Assembly (NCBI GenBank): GCA_016463515.1
Contig: JAEMRF010000001.1
Span: 50,831 to 114,830, forward strand
Origin: Solirubrobacteraceae bacterium
GTDB taxonomy: Bacteria; Actinomycetota; Thermoleophilia; Solirubrobacterales; Solirubrobacteraceae
Direction: 5' to 3'
DNA length: 64,000 nucleotides
Below are positions 13,806-23,723 of the stretch, piece by piece (position 1 is the stretch's first letter; every line of letters begins with the position of its first letter). Below the pieces are notes generated by a model. The model ran no database searches, was not told the origin of the DNA, and was given only the letters and a program-made list of their open reading frames with translations. The position numbers and the translations under genes are program-made.

Positions 13806-16655
13806 ATGCCCCGCTCAAACCCGCTGCGATGGATCACCGCAGTGGTCCCTCTCGCCCTCCTGGCCACCCTCGTCCTCGCCGCGGCCGCGCACGCCGGCAG
13901 CTACAGCGTCTACGCCTGCTGGCCCGGCCAGCACGGCAACGGCTCATGGGCCGACGCCTCCACCTCGGAGACCACCAACGGTGGCTCCTGCAACCCCTCC
14001 GGTGACGCGCCGCCCTTCACCTCTGAGTACCACGGCCTGCAGGCGCGGCACGATGTCAGCCCCTACGCCCAGTACACCTGGCAGGGCGCCAAGCTGAACA
14101 TCGGCATCCCCGACGGCGGCATGGCCATCACCGGCATCGAAGCCGACTGGCGCGTCTACTGCGGCAACACCGGCTGGTACCCGTACCTTGCCGCGACCGC
14201 CTCCGGCCACAACTTCCGCAACTGCGGGACCTGGGGCTTCGCCCTCACCGGCTGGAACCGACAGGCCATCGGCGGCATGTGGGAGCCCGGCCTCACGATC
14301 GGCAACATCTGCTCAGCCTCACCGAATTGCAACCGGTGGGTCAACCCGCCCTCGCAGGTCCTGGCCAAGAACATCCGCGTCGACTTCTACGACCCACACA
14401 TGCCGTCGATCCCCGAAGCTCACGGCGAGCTGTGGAACGGCTCGATCTGGCAGCGCGGCTCCCGGTACCTCGGGTTCAGCGGCTCGGACAACATCGGCAT
14501 CAAGCGCATGGAGTTCTGGGTCCACGACGGCGTGTGGCACAAGATCTCCGAGACCGCGACGAACGAAGGCTGCAACTACGCGTACACGCGGCCCTGCCCG
14601 CAGGGCAAGGGTTGGGGAGTCGGGCACGTTGACACGTCCCGCTTCACCGACGGCAGCCGCCCGGTCAAGCTCCGCGTCTACGACGCCGCCGACAACATGA
14701 CCGATGTCGACGCGACCCTGCACTTCGACAACACCGCGCCGGGCAAGCCCGCCGCCAAGATCGACTCGCTCATGATGGACCCGTCCCGCCGAGGGTTCGT
14801 CGCCACCCCGCAGGGCACCCAGGACACCGGCTGGCAGACCGAAGGCACCGCCGCCCTGGCCTGGACTAACCCCAGCGGCGGCGCGTCGGGTCTGTGCTCG
14901 AACACGCTGCAGATCCGCCCCGTCGGCGGCTCGGTCACCGTCGAACGCGTCCGCAACACCAACGCGGCGCAGACCGACACCGTCACGGGGCTGGCCAACG
15001 GCCGCTACGAGGCCCGCGTGCAGTCCCGCGACTGCGCCGGCGGCGCCTCCGACTGGTCGGACTGGGTGCCGTTCGGCGTCGACACCCGCACCCCGGGCAC
15101 CGCTGACCTGCCGCGCAACACTGGCGTCGAGGTCAACGGGTGGATCAACAACACCACCGCGATCGACTTCCCCCAGAACGCCCGGATGGGCGTCGGCCAG
15201 GAGAAGCTGACCGGCCTCGCCGGGATCCGCGGCTACTCCGTCACCGTCCAGAAGCCCGGCCAGGCCGCCGCCAACCCGGACAACGACCTCGCCGACCCCG
15301 ACGACATCAACGCCATCACCGACGGCGAGAACGGCACCCTGGTGATCGGCGAGATCCCCGAGGGCAAGACGATCGTCAAGGCCCGAGCGATCGCAGGCAA
15401 CGGCCGCGCCGCGGTCGGGTACGCAACGATCGAGCTGCGCGCCGATCGCACCGTCCCCGACGTCACCGTCAACCCGGACGACCCGGGCGCCGTTTACACC
15501 GACGGCGTCGTGCACACCGTCACCGGCACGGACGCCGAAGCACCCGCGCCGGCCCTCGCCGACGGCAAGTCCGGCATGGAAGGCAGCGGCTCCAACCAGC
15601 CAGTCGAAGCAGGCGGCCACATCGAGACACAGGTCGACGGCGCCGCGGTCACCAAGACCCGCGGTCCGGTCGCGACCAGCTCGAGCCCGAACGGCCAGCA
15701 CACGCTGACCTACGCCGCCGTCGACGCCGCGGGCAACCGGTCGACCGTCAAGCAGCTCGGGTTCACCGTGTCCGGTGACCAGGACGGCGACGGGATTCCC
15801 GACGTCAGCGATCAGTGCCCGGCCGTGGCCGGTCCGGCTCCGACCGGCTGCCCCTCCGGTGGCGGTGACGGCTCCAGCCTCACCACCACGATTGTTGGCG
15901 GCGGGGGCGGCGACACCATCGTCAATGCCGCCAATGGCGCGAGCAAGAACGGCGTCGACGCGCTGCGAGGCGCCAAGGTCAAGGACCTGTACTTCGTCCA
16001 GAAGCACAACGACGAAACGCTCAAGCAGCGCCGCTGCCAGCGCAAGGCCGGGACCAGCAAGACACGCCGCGCCAAGTGCAAGCTCGGCGACCTCACGAAG
16101 CTCACCGCGTACTACGGCCGCCGCGCATCGATCCGCGGCAAGCTCGTCGACAGCAAGGGCGCCCCGGTCGTCAACGCCCGCATCCAGGTCCTCGAGTCAC
16201 CCAAGGGGCGCGGGATCGGCCAGATCGACAAGGGCGGCGTGCGGACCCGCGCCGACGGCACGTTCCGGTACACGGCCGCGCAGAACAGCACCACCCGCAG
16301 CATCCAGTTCGTGTACAAGCCGTTCACCGGCCAGGATCTCACCGCCGACAAGCAGAAGGTCGACCTGACCATCCGAGCGAAGGTGCGCGCCACCTTCACC
16401 GTCCGGCAGGGCGTCGTCCGCTACAGCGGCGTCGCGCTCCCCGGCCGGCAGATGGTGCAGATCCAGGGCCGCTCCGCGGGCGGACGGTGGGAGACCATCG
16501 CCAGCCGGAGGTCGAGCAAGACCGGACGGTTCTCCGGCCGGTACAAGCTCAAGCAGCGCACCGGCCGGCAGATCCAGCTCCGCGCGCGCGTGGTGTCCGC
16601 CGACCGCAGCGTCCTGGTCGGCACCAGCCGCGTCGCACGGCGCACCGCGCGGTAA
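13806..16655 (+). CDS. Large secreted Ig-like surface protein (paralogue 1)
   Basis: 949 residues. Signal peptide about 1-31, ending AAAHA. The N-terminal module begins GSYSVYACWPGQHGNGSW, is aromatic-rich with paired Cys, and resembles a lectin-like beta-sandwich. It is followed by the 'VDTSRFTDGSRPVKLRVYDAADN' Ig-like module, fibronectin-type segments, a calcium-binding thrombospondin-3-like 'DQDGDGIPDVSDQCP', and two C-terminal beta modules ('RASIRGKLVDSKGAPVVNARI', 'VRYSGVALPGRQMVQIQGRS') that are strongly basic. Paralogues lie at 19284 and 23724. Likely cell-wall bound; ligand unknown. Confidence 0.75.
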   Translation: MPRSNPLRWITAVVPLALLATLVLAAAAHAGSYSVYACWPGQHGNGSWADASTSETTNGGSCNPSGDAPPFTSEYHGLQARHDVSPYAQYTWQGAKLNIGIPDGGMAITGIEADWRVYCGNTGWYPYLAATASGHNFRNCGTWGFALTGWNRQAIGGMWEPGLTIGNICSASPNCNRWVNPPSQVLAKNIRVDFYDPHMPSIPEAHGELWNGSIWQRGSRYLGFSGSDNIGIKRMEFWVHDGVWHKISETATNEGCNYAYTRPCPQGKGWGVGHVDTSRFTDGSRPVKLRVYDAADNMTDVDATLHFDNTAPGKPAAKIDSLMMDPSRRGFVATPQGTQDTGWQTEGTAALAWTNPSGGASGLCSNTLQIRPVGGSVTVERVRNTNAAQTDTVTGLANGRYEARVQSRDCAGGASDWSDWVPFGVDTRTPGTADLPRNTGVEVNGWINNTTAIDFPQNARMGVGQEKLTGLAGIRGYSVTVQKPGQAAANPDNDLADPDDINAITDGENGTLVIGEIPEGKTIVKARAIAGNGRAAVGYATIELRADRTVPDVTVNPDDPGAVYTDGVVHTVTGTDAEAPAPALADGKSGMEGSGSNQPVEAGGHIETQVDGAAVTKTRGPVATSSSPNGQHTLTYAAVDAAGNRSTVKQLGFTVSGDQDGDGIPDVSDQCPAVAGPAPTGCPSGGGDGSSLTTTIVGGGGGDTIVNAANGASKNGVDALRGAKVKDLYFVQKHNDETLKQRRCQRKAGTSKTRRAKCKLGDLTKLTAYYGRRASIRGKLVDSKGAPVVNARIQVLESPKGRGIGQIDKGGVRTRADGTFRYTAAQNSTTRSIQFVYKPFTGQDLTADKQKVDLTIRAKVRATFTVRQGVVRYSGVALPGRQMVQIQGRSAGGRWETIASRRSSKTGRFSGRYKLKQRTGRQIQLRARVVSADRSVLVGTSRVARRTAR

Positions 16656-16750
16656 CACAAGCCTCCGGTTTCGCGGTCGGCCGTCACCGGCCGCGCAACC
16701 GGAAGGGGGCGGGGAGCCTCAACCCCCATCCCCGCCCGCAGGGTCAACTC

Positions 16751-16782
16751 GGGCCCCGGACTCTCCCCAGGGTCCGGGGCCC
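16751..16782 (+). terminator. 11-bp hairpin after the 949-aa gene
   Basis: Perfect GC-rich arms 16751-16761 and 16772-16782 with a 10-nt loop, 27 bp before the next start. No T-run. Confidence 0.55.
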
Positions 16783-16808
16783 ACGTCGTTCCATAGAGTG
16801 CGCGCGGC

Positions 16809-17522
16809 ATGCAGCTAGACACCGTTCTGACCGTGCATAGGCCCACGCTACGGATCGTCGCGACTCACCATTCGTCGCGTAGTCCCGCGGAGCTCGAACA
16901 GCTTCGCGGCGAACTGCCCGAACGTGTCGACATCCCGGACGACGTACGCGACAAGCTGTTACACACCACATTGGCGTCTGATGTGGCTGCCTACCTTTTT
17001 CTGGTCAGGGAGTACGTGGAGCGATCGCCAGATCTCCCGGAATGGGAGACAGCGGCGTGGCGGTCTCTAGTCTCGAGATTCGCTCAGGTCTCTTGGGGTG
17101 CGCGTCAGCCGAGTATTCCCGAGGTAGTCGAGTTCCTATCCACGATCGCTTTATGCGGCCGCACCGCCGTGGACGTAGCGCGACGGGTCGACGGGCACAA
17201 GTACGTCGAGGATGTCGGCCCTGGACCAATCCTCGTCAACCGCCTCACGCTTGCGAGCCCGCTGGATGTTGCGTTGGACCTCGCGCCGATCTGGGGCACC
17301 CCCACGGCGGTGGCGGCTCTCTTCTACTTCGTGCGCTTCGCTTTCGGTGCCGACCTCGACATCCGCGCGCATCGCGAGAACAAACGCGCGGAGTACCTCG
17401 AAGCGACGATCAGGGCGACCGAGCTCGAAGTCCGACACCGAGAGATGCTTGAGTCGATGGCTGCGGAGATCCGCTCGCCGACCAATTGGGCCGTTGAGCG
17501 AGTCGAGATCACCGACGAGTAG
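16809..17522 (+). CDS. Hypothetical protein with possible membrane segment and coiled coil
   Basis: 237 residues, no signal peptide. Lower GC and more ordinary codon use than the flanking surface genes. Residues about 170-190 ('TPTAVAALFYFVRFAFGA') are hydrophobic enough for one membrane pass, followed by a charged helix ('RAHRENKRAEYLEATIRATELEVRHREMLESMAAEI') that could form a coiled coil. It lies between two boxed surface genes but lacks its own box. No family recognised. Confidence 0.6.
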   Translation: MQLDTVLTVHRPTLRIVATHHSSRSPAELEQLRGELPERVDIPDDVRDKLLHTTLASDVAAYLFLVREYVERSPDLPEWETAAWRSLVSRFAQVSWGARQPSIPEVVEFLSTIALCGRTAVDVARRVDGHKYVEDVGPGPILVNRLTLASPLDVALDLAPIWGTPTAVAALFYFVRFAFGADLDIRAHRENKRAEYLEATIRATELEVRHREMLESMAAEIRSPTNWAVERVEITDE

Positions 17523-17548
17523 TCGCCCCCTATTCGGGAGGTAACAGC

Positions 17549-17557
17549 GGACGTTTC
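17549..17557 (+). promoter_or_regulatory. GGACGTTTC box, copy c
   Basis: GCGGACGTTTCTTCGAGAT, exactly 50 bp from box start to ATG 17599, the same spacing as copies at 20966 and 22150. No obvious Shine-Dalgarno sequence lies before this start. Confidence 0.55.
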
Positions 17558-17598
17558 TTCGAGATCGGCTCCTCAACCGGTGGGCATCCTTCGCGCCC

Positions 17599-19287
17599 AT
17601 GCTCTGTGCCCTGTCTCGCGGCCGCCGAATCACCATCGCCGCCATCACAGTCCTCTGCGCCACCGCCGCGCCGACCCAGGCCTCACCCGGGGCAACCGAC
17701 CCCGGCTTCGGGACCAACGGGTCAACGTTCTGGGGCGTCGATGACCAGTACGTCAGCTCCCAGCGGCCGCTCATCGTCGCCACGGCAGACCGGGTGTACG
17801 TGGTCGAGTCCGGATCCACCCTGAACTACGACACCTGGCAGACGGCCAGCCGACTGCACATCACCGCCCTAGACGCGCACGGCCGGCCCCTCCCGGGCTT
17901 CGGCACCGGTGGCCAAGCCGTCGCGCCGCTGCCCGTCGGGCACCGCGCCGTCGCCGCGGGCCTACGACCCGACGGTCACCTCTCCATCGTCACGACCGAC
18001 GGACAGGGACTGCGCCTCGTCGTCGTGAACACCACGGGCGCCGTGGTGCTCGAGGCCACACCGGAGCATCAGCACAGCGCGGCGAACGCCACGGTCCTGT
18101 ACAGCGAAACCGGTGATGTGCAGGTCCTCCCCGATGGCAGGATCGCGTACATCGTCGAGCTCGACGGGACCCGCTCGCTGGTCGCCTCAGGTCTCGACGG
18201 TGAGAACCTCAACATCGCGCACCCACTCGGAGAGGACCTGCACCCCGTCGGCATGACCGTCACCGACGAAGGGCGCCTCGCGATCGCAGTAAGCAACTGG
18301 ACGATCAGCACCGAGGTGCGCTTGCTTGACGCGCAGCTCAACATCGTCGACGAGTCCGCTGGACCGAGCTCCGAAGACTCACCACGTCTCGCGGCCGTCG
18401 ACGCGCGACGCGCCTACTGGACGGTGGCCGACTGGAGCGAATGGCCCGGGAGGTTCGAACTGCAGCGCTGGACCGCTGACGTGCCCGACCCAGGGTGGGA
18501 GCCCTACGAGCACGAGCTCGGCGACCTCCAGGTCGCGCCCGTCCGTTCCGCCGGCGTGATCATCTCCGCGATCCGTCAAGGACGGCTCATCCTGCTGCGG
18601 CTCAACGACGACGGGACACCCGACGAGACGTTCGGGAAGGCCGGGATCGTTGAGCCCGCACAGGCTTACCCGACCGGATACGACGGGCGGTCAGCCTCGC
18701 CGCCCACCGCCGGGCTCGGCGGCCGCGTCGTCGCGCTCTCAGTCCAGCCCAAGGTCACGCCCAACGCGATCGGCTCGAGCACCCTCTCGGGGTACGGGCG
18801 TCTATGGCTCATCGGGGCACCTACAACGCCCCCGACGCCCGACTCCGATCCGGTCGCGGACCTGGGCTCGGCCGCCCAGGCGCAGAGCGGCCCGGCCGTA
18901 ACCGTCCCGCCCTCCCGTGCGAGCACCGAGATACTGCAGACCGTCCGACGCCCCAAGACGCTCCCGGCGATCACGGCTCGAACGTGCGTGAGTCGCCGGC
19001 GGTTCGCGATCCGGTTGCGCAAAGGCCCGGGCAACCGTCACGTCCGCATCACCGCCGTGAACATGACCGTCGGTGGGCGACGCGCCCCCGTGAGCGTCAG
19101 TGAGCGCCGACGCGGCGTCGTCAACCTGCGCGGACTACCGCGCGGCCGGTTCGTCGTCCGCGCCCGCCTCCGCCTCGCCAACGGCCAGACCATCATCGAC
19201 ACGCGTCGCTACAGAACCTGCTCGCCCAAACGCATCAGCAAGCAGAACAAGAACCGCAAGCCCGCACCGGTCGAGGTGACCCGATGA
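17599..19287 (+). CDS. Secreted delta-60-repeat beta-propeller-like protein
   Basis: 562 residues. Signal peptide about 1-28, ending TQA. It starts 'GATDPGFGTNGSTFWG' and later has 'DGTPDETFGKAGIV', the L-D-x-x-F-G-x-x-G signature of delta-60 repeats that form propeller-like surface proteins. The last 110 residues are very basic and contain CVSRRRFAIRLRKGPG, a domain shape repeated at the end of neighbouring surface proteins. The stop overlaps the next ATG (ATGA), so the two are co-translated. Confidence 0.65.
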   Translation: MLCALSRGRRITIAAITVLCATAAPTQASPGATDPGFGTNGSTFWGVDDQYVSSQRPLIVATADRVYVVESGSTLNYDTWQTASRLHITALDAHGRPLPGFGTGGQAVAPLPVGHRAVAAGLRPDGHLSIVTTDGQGLRLVVVNTTGAVVLEATPEHQHSAANATVLYSETGDVQVLPDGRIAYIVELDGTRSLVASGLDGENLNIAHPLGEDLHPVGMTVTDEGRLAIAVSNWTISTEVRLLDAQLNIVDESAGPSSEDSPRLAAVDARRAYWTVADWSEWPGRFELQRWTADVPDPGWEPYEHELGDLQVAPVRSAGVIISAIRQGRLILLRLNDDGTPDETFGKAGIVEPAQAYPTGYDGRSASPPTAGLGGRVVALSVQPKVTPNAIGSSTLSGYGRLWLIGAPTTPPTPDSDPVADLGSAAQAQSGPAVTVPPSRASTEILQTVRRPKTLPAITARTCVSRRRFAIRLRKGPGNRHVRITAVNMTVGGRRAPVSVSERRRGVVNLRGLPRGRFVVRARLRLANGQTIIDTRRYRTCSPKRISKQNKNRKPAPVEVTR

Positions 19288-20936
19288 ACCGATCCCGCCT
19301 CACCTTCCTGACCGCGGCCGCCGCGCTCGTCACCCTGATCCCCGTCCCGGCCGCCCAGGCGGCGCCGTACCGCGCTGAAGTGTGCGCTCCCGGTCAGGCG
19401 GGCGAACCAACGCACTGGACGCTCGAGACGAACTTCGCCGCCCTGCACGAGCTCAACAGCGACTGTGCCAGCGGGTCCGGGGTCAGCCTCACGTTCGACG
19501 GGTTCGTGCTCGGATCGTGGAACGGCTTTCACTACGGGCGCGCCGTCCTGAACCTTCCGGGCACGTCGCGGCTCACCGCCGTTGACATCACCCGTGACGC
19601 GCGCGTAGCCACAAAGCCGCATGAGAATGGGCACCTCTCCGGCAGCGTGCAGGCCGGCCTCTACATCCGGACCGGGTTCAGCTCCTACCAGTCGTTGGAC
19701 ACGGTCACCGCCGCTCCCGGGAGCGTCGCTGAAGCAAGCGGCGATCGCTCGATCGCACTCGGCTCACCGACCTCCGGGGCGCTCGTCATCCGCGGCGAAT
19801 GCCACATCGCCGATGAGGCGTGCGTCGAACCGTCTCACGCGTATGCGATCTCCCAGATGGGGCTGACGCTCGACGACAGCACGCCGCCGGACGCATCCGC
19901 CGAAGGGCCACTCACCCTCGACCCATGGCTGGCCGGCACCAAGACCGTCAGTGTCTCTGCGATGGACACCGGCATCGGCCTCGGGACCGCCCGCGTCCTC
20001 GTCGACGGCCAGGTCATCGACACCATCCGTCTCGGCACCTGTGCCCCCGAATCGCGGGCCGGAACCTACCGTCAGATGCGCCCGTGCACGGGGACGGGGG
20101 AGGGCGTCCTCACCGTGGACACCACGAAGCTGGCGGACGGCCCGCGCAGCGTTGCCGTCGATGTCTCCGACGAACTCGGCAACCGCCGCACGATCCTCGA
20201 GCGCGACGTCGACGTCCGTAACCAGACCAACAGTGACCCCAGCGCGCCCGCTCCGACCGGTGTCCCGCAGATCTCGGGCGCAGCGATCGTCGGGCAGCAC
20301 CTGACCGCGACGATCCCGGTATTCACGCCGGCGACGCCCACCAGCACGCAGTGGTTGCGCTGCGACCCGGCGGGCCGCGCCTGTCGCCCCATCGCCGGTG
20401 CGACGAACTCGACCAGGCTGGTCGACCGCGCAGACACCTGGAGCACGCTCCGAGTCCGAGTAACAGCCGACAGGCCCAGTGGCGCTGCGGCGACGAGCGA
20501 GCCCACCGCACCGGTCACCGACGCTCCGGGCACGGTGCAGGCCGATGCGCCGCTCGCAGCTGGTGTGTCCGCAGGTGGGGTGGCGCTCGTGACGCAGACG
20601 ATCATCCGCCAGGTCGATCCGACCGCCGCAGAGAAGCTCACGCTGCGTCTGCTCGCCCCGTCGCGCCGGCACGTCCGCGTGGGAGCCCGGGTGGTGATCG
20701 GTGGGCAGACCCGCACGAGCGCCGGACGGCTACGCGCGGGAATCCGCGTACGGGTCCAGCGACACGATGGGAAGCGCTGGCGCACCATCCGGACCCTCCG
20801 GACGCGCTCCAACGGCACCTACCGCACGACACTGGCCGTCCGCGGGGCGATGCGGCTGCGTGCGGTCAGCAGCAGTCTGGCGCTCGAGGTGACGCGCTCG
20901 CGGGGTCTGACGATCCGGCCACGCAACCTCCGCTGA
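19284..20936 (+). CDS. Secreted Ig-like surface protein (paralogue 2)
   Basis: 550 residues. Signal peptide about 1-26, ending AAQA. The order of modules matches the 13806 and 23724 proteins: N-terminal APYRAEVCAPGQAGEPTHW module, then 'TVDTTKLADGPRSVAVDVSDELGN'. An Ig-like 'TSTQWLRCDPAGRACRPIAGA' unit follows, as in the Kelch protein at 36864. A basic C-terminal beta domain is last ('RRHVRVGARVVIGGQTRTSAGRLRAGIRVRVQ'). Coupled to the upstream delta-60 gene. Confidence 0.7.
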   Translation: MNRSRLTFLTAAAALVTLIPVPAAQAAPYRAEVCAPGQAGEPTHWTLETNFAALHELNSDCASGSGVSLTFDGFVLGSWNGFHYGRAVLNLPGTSRLTAVDITRDARVATKPHENGHLSGSVQAGLYIRTGFSSYQSLDTVTAAPGSVAEASGDRSIALGSPTSGALVIRGECHIADEACVEPSHAYAISQMGLTLDDSTPPDASAEGPLTLDPWLAGTKTVSVSAMDTGIGLGTARVLVDGQVIDTIRLGTCAPESRAGTYRQMRPCTGTGEGVLTVDTTKLADGPRSVAVDVSDELGNRRTILERDVDVRNQTNSDPSAPAPTGVPQISGAAIVGQHLTATIPVFTPATPTSTQWLRCDPAGRACRPIAGATNSTRLVDRADTWSTLRVRVTADRPSGAAATSEPTAPVTDAPGTVQADAPLAAGVSAGGVALVTQTIIRQVDPTAAEKLTLRLLAPSRRHVRVGARVVIGGQTRTSAGRLRAGIRVRVQRHDGKRWRTIRTLRTRSNGTYRTTLAVRGAMRLRAVSSSLALEVTRSRGLTIRPRNLR

Positions 20937-20965
20937 CCGCGCTCCTTGACGCCCTGCCGGCGGGG

Positions 20966-20974
20966 GGACATTTT
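20966..20974 (+). promoter_or_regulatory. GGACATTTT, variant of the GGACGTTTC box
   Basis: One or two differences from the consensus, exactly 50 bp from box start to GTG 21016, the same spacing as at 17549 and 22150. Confidence 0.4.
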
Positions 20975-21015
20975 CGGGAAAGTGGCCGCACAGGCGATCT
21001 GCATGCTCGCGGCCA

Positions 21016-22233
21016 GTGCTCCGCCGCCACGCCACCCGCCTCGCCGCCGCGGCCACTATTGCGCTCGCTGTCGTCGGACCGGCGACAGGGACCGCCCACG
21101 CCTCTGGGACCTTCTTCGGCACGGTCAGTAAGGACGCGTTCGCCGGAGACGACACCTACCTCGAGCACGCGACGCAGCGCCAGCAGCAGGCCGGGATAGG
21201 CCTGCTGCGCCAGACGTTCGACTGGGAGCAGATCGAGCCGAGCCGCGGTGTGTTCGACCTGACCGCGACAGATCGGTTCGTGCTCGCCGCTGCCCGCCAG
21301 GGCATCGAGGTCATGCCGCTCCTGTTCGGCGAACCGGCCTGGGCGACGTCACGGCCCGCCGGAGTCTCAGCGCGAGCGACCTATCCTCCGCGACACGTCG
21401 ACGACATTGTCCCCTTCGCTGAAGCCGTCGCGCGACGGTACGGCCCCGGGGGCACTCTCTGGACAGAGCATCCCAGCGTTCCGCCCACGCCTACGCGCTT
21501 CTACCAAGTGTGGAACGAGCCGAATCACCCGTCGTACTGGGCTGGCCGCCCCGACCCGCACGCGTTCGCTCGCCTGCTGGCTGCTGCCGCGCGCGCCCTG
21601 CGCCGTGCCCAGCCCGCCGCGCGGATCGTCTCGGCCGGCCTGGCGAAGAGCCGGCACGGCATCGCGCCCGACCGGTACCTTCGCGAGCTCTACCGGGCAG
21701 GCGCCCGGCGCTCGGTAGACATCGTCGCGGCCAACATCTACTCCCCCTCGGTGGCTGGTGTCCGTCGCCAAGCCGAAGGGGTCCGTGCGGCACTGCCGCG
21801 AAGGGCCCGCGAGACGCCGTTGTGGATCACCGAGACCGGCTGGGCATCCGGCGGCCCATACGCCCGAGGCCGGACCGTCGACACGCACAGGCAGGCACGG
21901 CTAGTGCGCGACACGATGACCATGCTCTGGCACGAGCGGCGGCGCCTGCGGCTCCGCGGGGTCGTCTACTACGCGTGGCGCGATAACCCCGTGTACCCAG
22001 GAGGCAAGGACTACTGGGGTCTCCACACCGGCCTTGTCGACATGAGTCACCAGGACAAGCCTGCGCTCAGCGCGTTCCGCGACGTCGCCCGCAGCCCGAG
22101 CATCTCGAGCGGCTGCGCGGCCGGACGTCCCCTGCAATCCAGAAGTAGGGGACGTTTCTTCGAGATGCCGTGCGCCCAGTGCGGTCAGACTGCGGGGGCA
22201 TGTCGCGCCTCGCACTCACCGTCGGAGCTCTGA
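21016..22233 (+). CDS. Secreted glycoside hydrolase-like protein (clan GH-A, GH39/GH5-like)
   Basis: 405 residues from GTG 21016. Signal peptide about 1-29 (ends TAHA). A TIM-barrel hydrolase pattern: 'GIGLLRQTFDWEQIEPSRGVFD' early, then acid/base Glu168 in 'YQVWNEPN' and nucleophile Glu273 in 'LWITETGW'. Predicted to cut beta-linked polysaccharide outside the cell; substrate unknown. The last 35 residues are not family-like and run over the next gene's GGACGTTTC box and start, so the original stop may have been lost. Confidence 0.75.
   Translation: MLRRHATRLAAAATIALAVVGPATGTAHASGTFFGTVSKDAFAGDDTYLEHATQRQQQAGIGLLRQTFDWEQIEPSRGVFDLTATDRFVLAAARQGIEVMPLLFGEPAWATSRPAGVSARATYPPRHVDDIVPFAEAVARRYGPGGTLWTEHPSVPPTPTRFYQVWNEPNHPSYWAGRPDPHAFARLLAAAARALRRAQPAARIVSAGLAKSRHGIAPDRYLRELYRAGARRSVDIVAANIYSPSVAGVRRQAEGVRAALPRRARETPLWITETGWASGGPYARGRTVDTHRQARLVRDTMTMLWHERRRLRLRGVVYYAWRDNPVYPGGKDYWGLHTGLVDMSHQDKPALSAFRDVARSPSISSGCAAGRPLQSRSRGRFFEMPCAQCGQTAGACRASHSPSEL
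22150..22158 (+). promoter_or_regulatory. GGACGTTTC box, copy d
   Basis: GGACGTTTCTTCGAGAT, 17 bases identical to copy c, exactly 50 bp upstream of ATG 22200, inside the 3' end of the previous frame. Confidence 0.55.
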
Positions 22234-23561
22234 CGGCCGCGCTCATCACCGCCCCGGCGGCGGAGGCTCAGGAGGTCCACCCGACGAGCCAGGCGATCCG
22301 CGCAAACGCAACGTTCCTCGCCACCGCGCCGCCACCGCCCGCCCCCGGCGCGGTCTGCCTCGTCGACAGCGGAGTCGACCTAAACCCCGACACGAGCGCC
22401 AACGTCATCGCGCGAATCGCCTACCTCAACACGCCAGGCCTCGCCACGGATGACGTCGACCCCAACAAGCACGGCACCCTAATGGCATCCGTCGCAGGCG
22501 CCCCCGGCAACGGCTGGGGTATGACCGGCATCTGGCCGCACCTCCAGATCGTCAGCGTCCGAGCCGCCAACGTCGGAACTCGCTCATTCCCTTTCACTCG
22601 GTACGCCCCGGCCATCAGCCGTTGTCATGAGATGGCTGTGTCGGCGGTCCCCGTTCGGGCTGTCAACCTGTCCTTGGGAGGCGCGGCGTTGCCCAGCGGT
22701 GACGAGTTCCGAGTAGTTGCTGCGGCCATAGAGGCAGCCGGGAGAGACGGACTCAGCGTCGTCGCAGCTGCGGGGAATACCCCTGGCGCGGTCCAACAGC
22801 CAGCCGCAATGGATGGTGTGATTGCCGTTGGGGCGGGCCCTGAGGCCGTCACGGGCCTGTGTCCCTTCGCCGCGGGCGGCGGGGGAGGCTTGGACATCAT
22901 CGCTCCGGGGTGCCGTCTGGACCAGGCGATGCCTGATGGGCAGCGGTCCATCGGTGAGGGGTCCAGCCAGGCGGCCGTGATCGTCTCGACAATCCTCACG
23001 GCGTTGCGTTCCTACGCGCCTCATCTCACCGCCGAGCAGGCAGAAGGGCTGCTCGTAGCGACCGCACGTGGCGGGCACGTCGACGCGGCGGCCGCGTTCC
23101 GTGCCGCCGGCCTCGCTGGCCTCGTTGACGCCGCACCTCCTACTCCGGCCGGTGGCTCGAGCAGTACGACGACGATCATCCCCGCTGATCCCACCGAGCC
23201 GCCGTCCTGGAAGCCGATCGGGAGCGGATGCCCGCCTGAGGGACGCCGGCTTCCCGCCCCTGCGGGATCCGCAAAGCTGCGAGGGCGCCGACTCGCGCTG
23301 AAGCTGACGTGCGTTCCGACAGGGGTCCGGGTTCGTGTCGAGTTTCGCGCTCGCAGGCCTCGCAGCGAGTTCGCGACACGGCGCGTCGCTTTGCGGACGC
23401 TCAAGCTGCGCTCGGGTGGGCGGACTATCACCGTGCCGAAGCGCTGGTCGTTCGCCCGGATCTCGTACGTCCGGAAGGGCAGCAAGGCAGCCGTATCGAC
23501 GTTCCGCTCCGCCGCCGCGCGGAAGGCCAAGGGCGTCAAGCTCGTTATCGACGACGCATAG
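22200..23561 (+). CDS. Secreted subtilase (S8) with basic C-terminal domain
   Basis: 453 residues. Signal peptide about 1-23. Catalytic Asp56 ('CLVDSGVDL'), His91 ('NKHGTLMASV'), oxyanion Asn193 ('AAAGNTPG') and Ser256. The usual G-T-S is G-S-S here ('GEGSSQAAVI') and the following Ala-Ala-Pro is Ala-Ala-Val, so activity is likely but not certain. There is no propeptide of normal length. A linker and a basic beta domain of about 120 residues follow. I chose ATG 22200 because the signal peptide begins there. It may process surface proteins of the same island. Confidence 0.8.
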   Translation: MSRLALTVGALTAALITAPAAEAQEVHPTSQAIRANATFLATAPPPPAPGAVCLVDSGVDLNPDTSANVIARIAYLNTPGLATDDVDPNKHGTLMASVAGAPGNGWGMTGIWPHLQIVSVRAANVGTRSFPFTRYAPAISRCHEMAVSAVPVRAVNLSLGGAALPSGDEFRVVAAAIEAAGRDGLSVVAAAGNTPGAVQQPAAMDGVIAVGAGPEAVTGLCPFAAGGGGGLDIIAPGCRLDQAMPDGQRSIGEGSSQAAVIVSTILTALRSYAPHLTAEQAEGLLVATARGGHVDAAAAFRAAGLAGLVDAAPPTPAGGSSSTTTIIPADPTEPPSWKPIGSGCPPEGRRLPAPAGSAKLRGRRLALKLTCVPTGVRVRVEFRARRPRSEFATRRVALRTLKLRSGGRTITVPKRWSFARISYVRKGSKAAVSTFRSAAARKAKGVKLVIDDA

Positions 23562-23635
23562 CGCGTACTGCCAGGCCGCTGCAGTCTCGGTCGGACGGGG
23601 CACCTTGAGCAGTCGACGTCTGCCGAAGTGTCCAC

Positions 23636-23662
23636 TCCTACCCCAGGACTCTTGGCGGGGGT
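23636..23662 (+). terminator. Hairpin after the subtilase gene
   Basis: CTACCCC and GGGGTAG arms with a 13-nt loop, about 75 bp past the stop. A weak candidate without a T-run. Confidence 0.3.
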
Positions 23663-23723
23663 AGCGACCGAGCCGATACCGATAGTGCGCAAGGATTCTG
23701 GGCCCTCTCAGGAGGCACAGCCC

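Noticed and set aside
14319..16007. 562-codon minus-strand frame
   Set aside because: Antisense shadow of the 949-aa secreted protein; no signal, motif or ribosome site.
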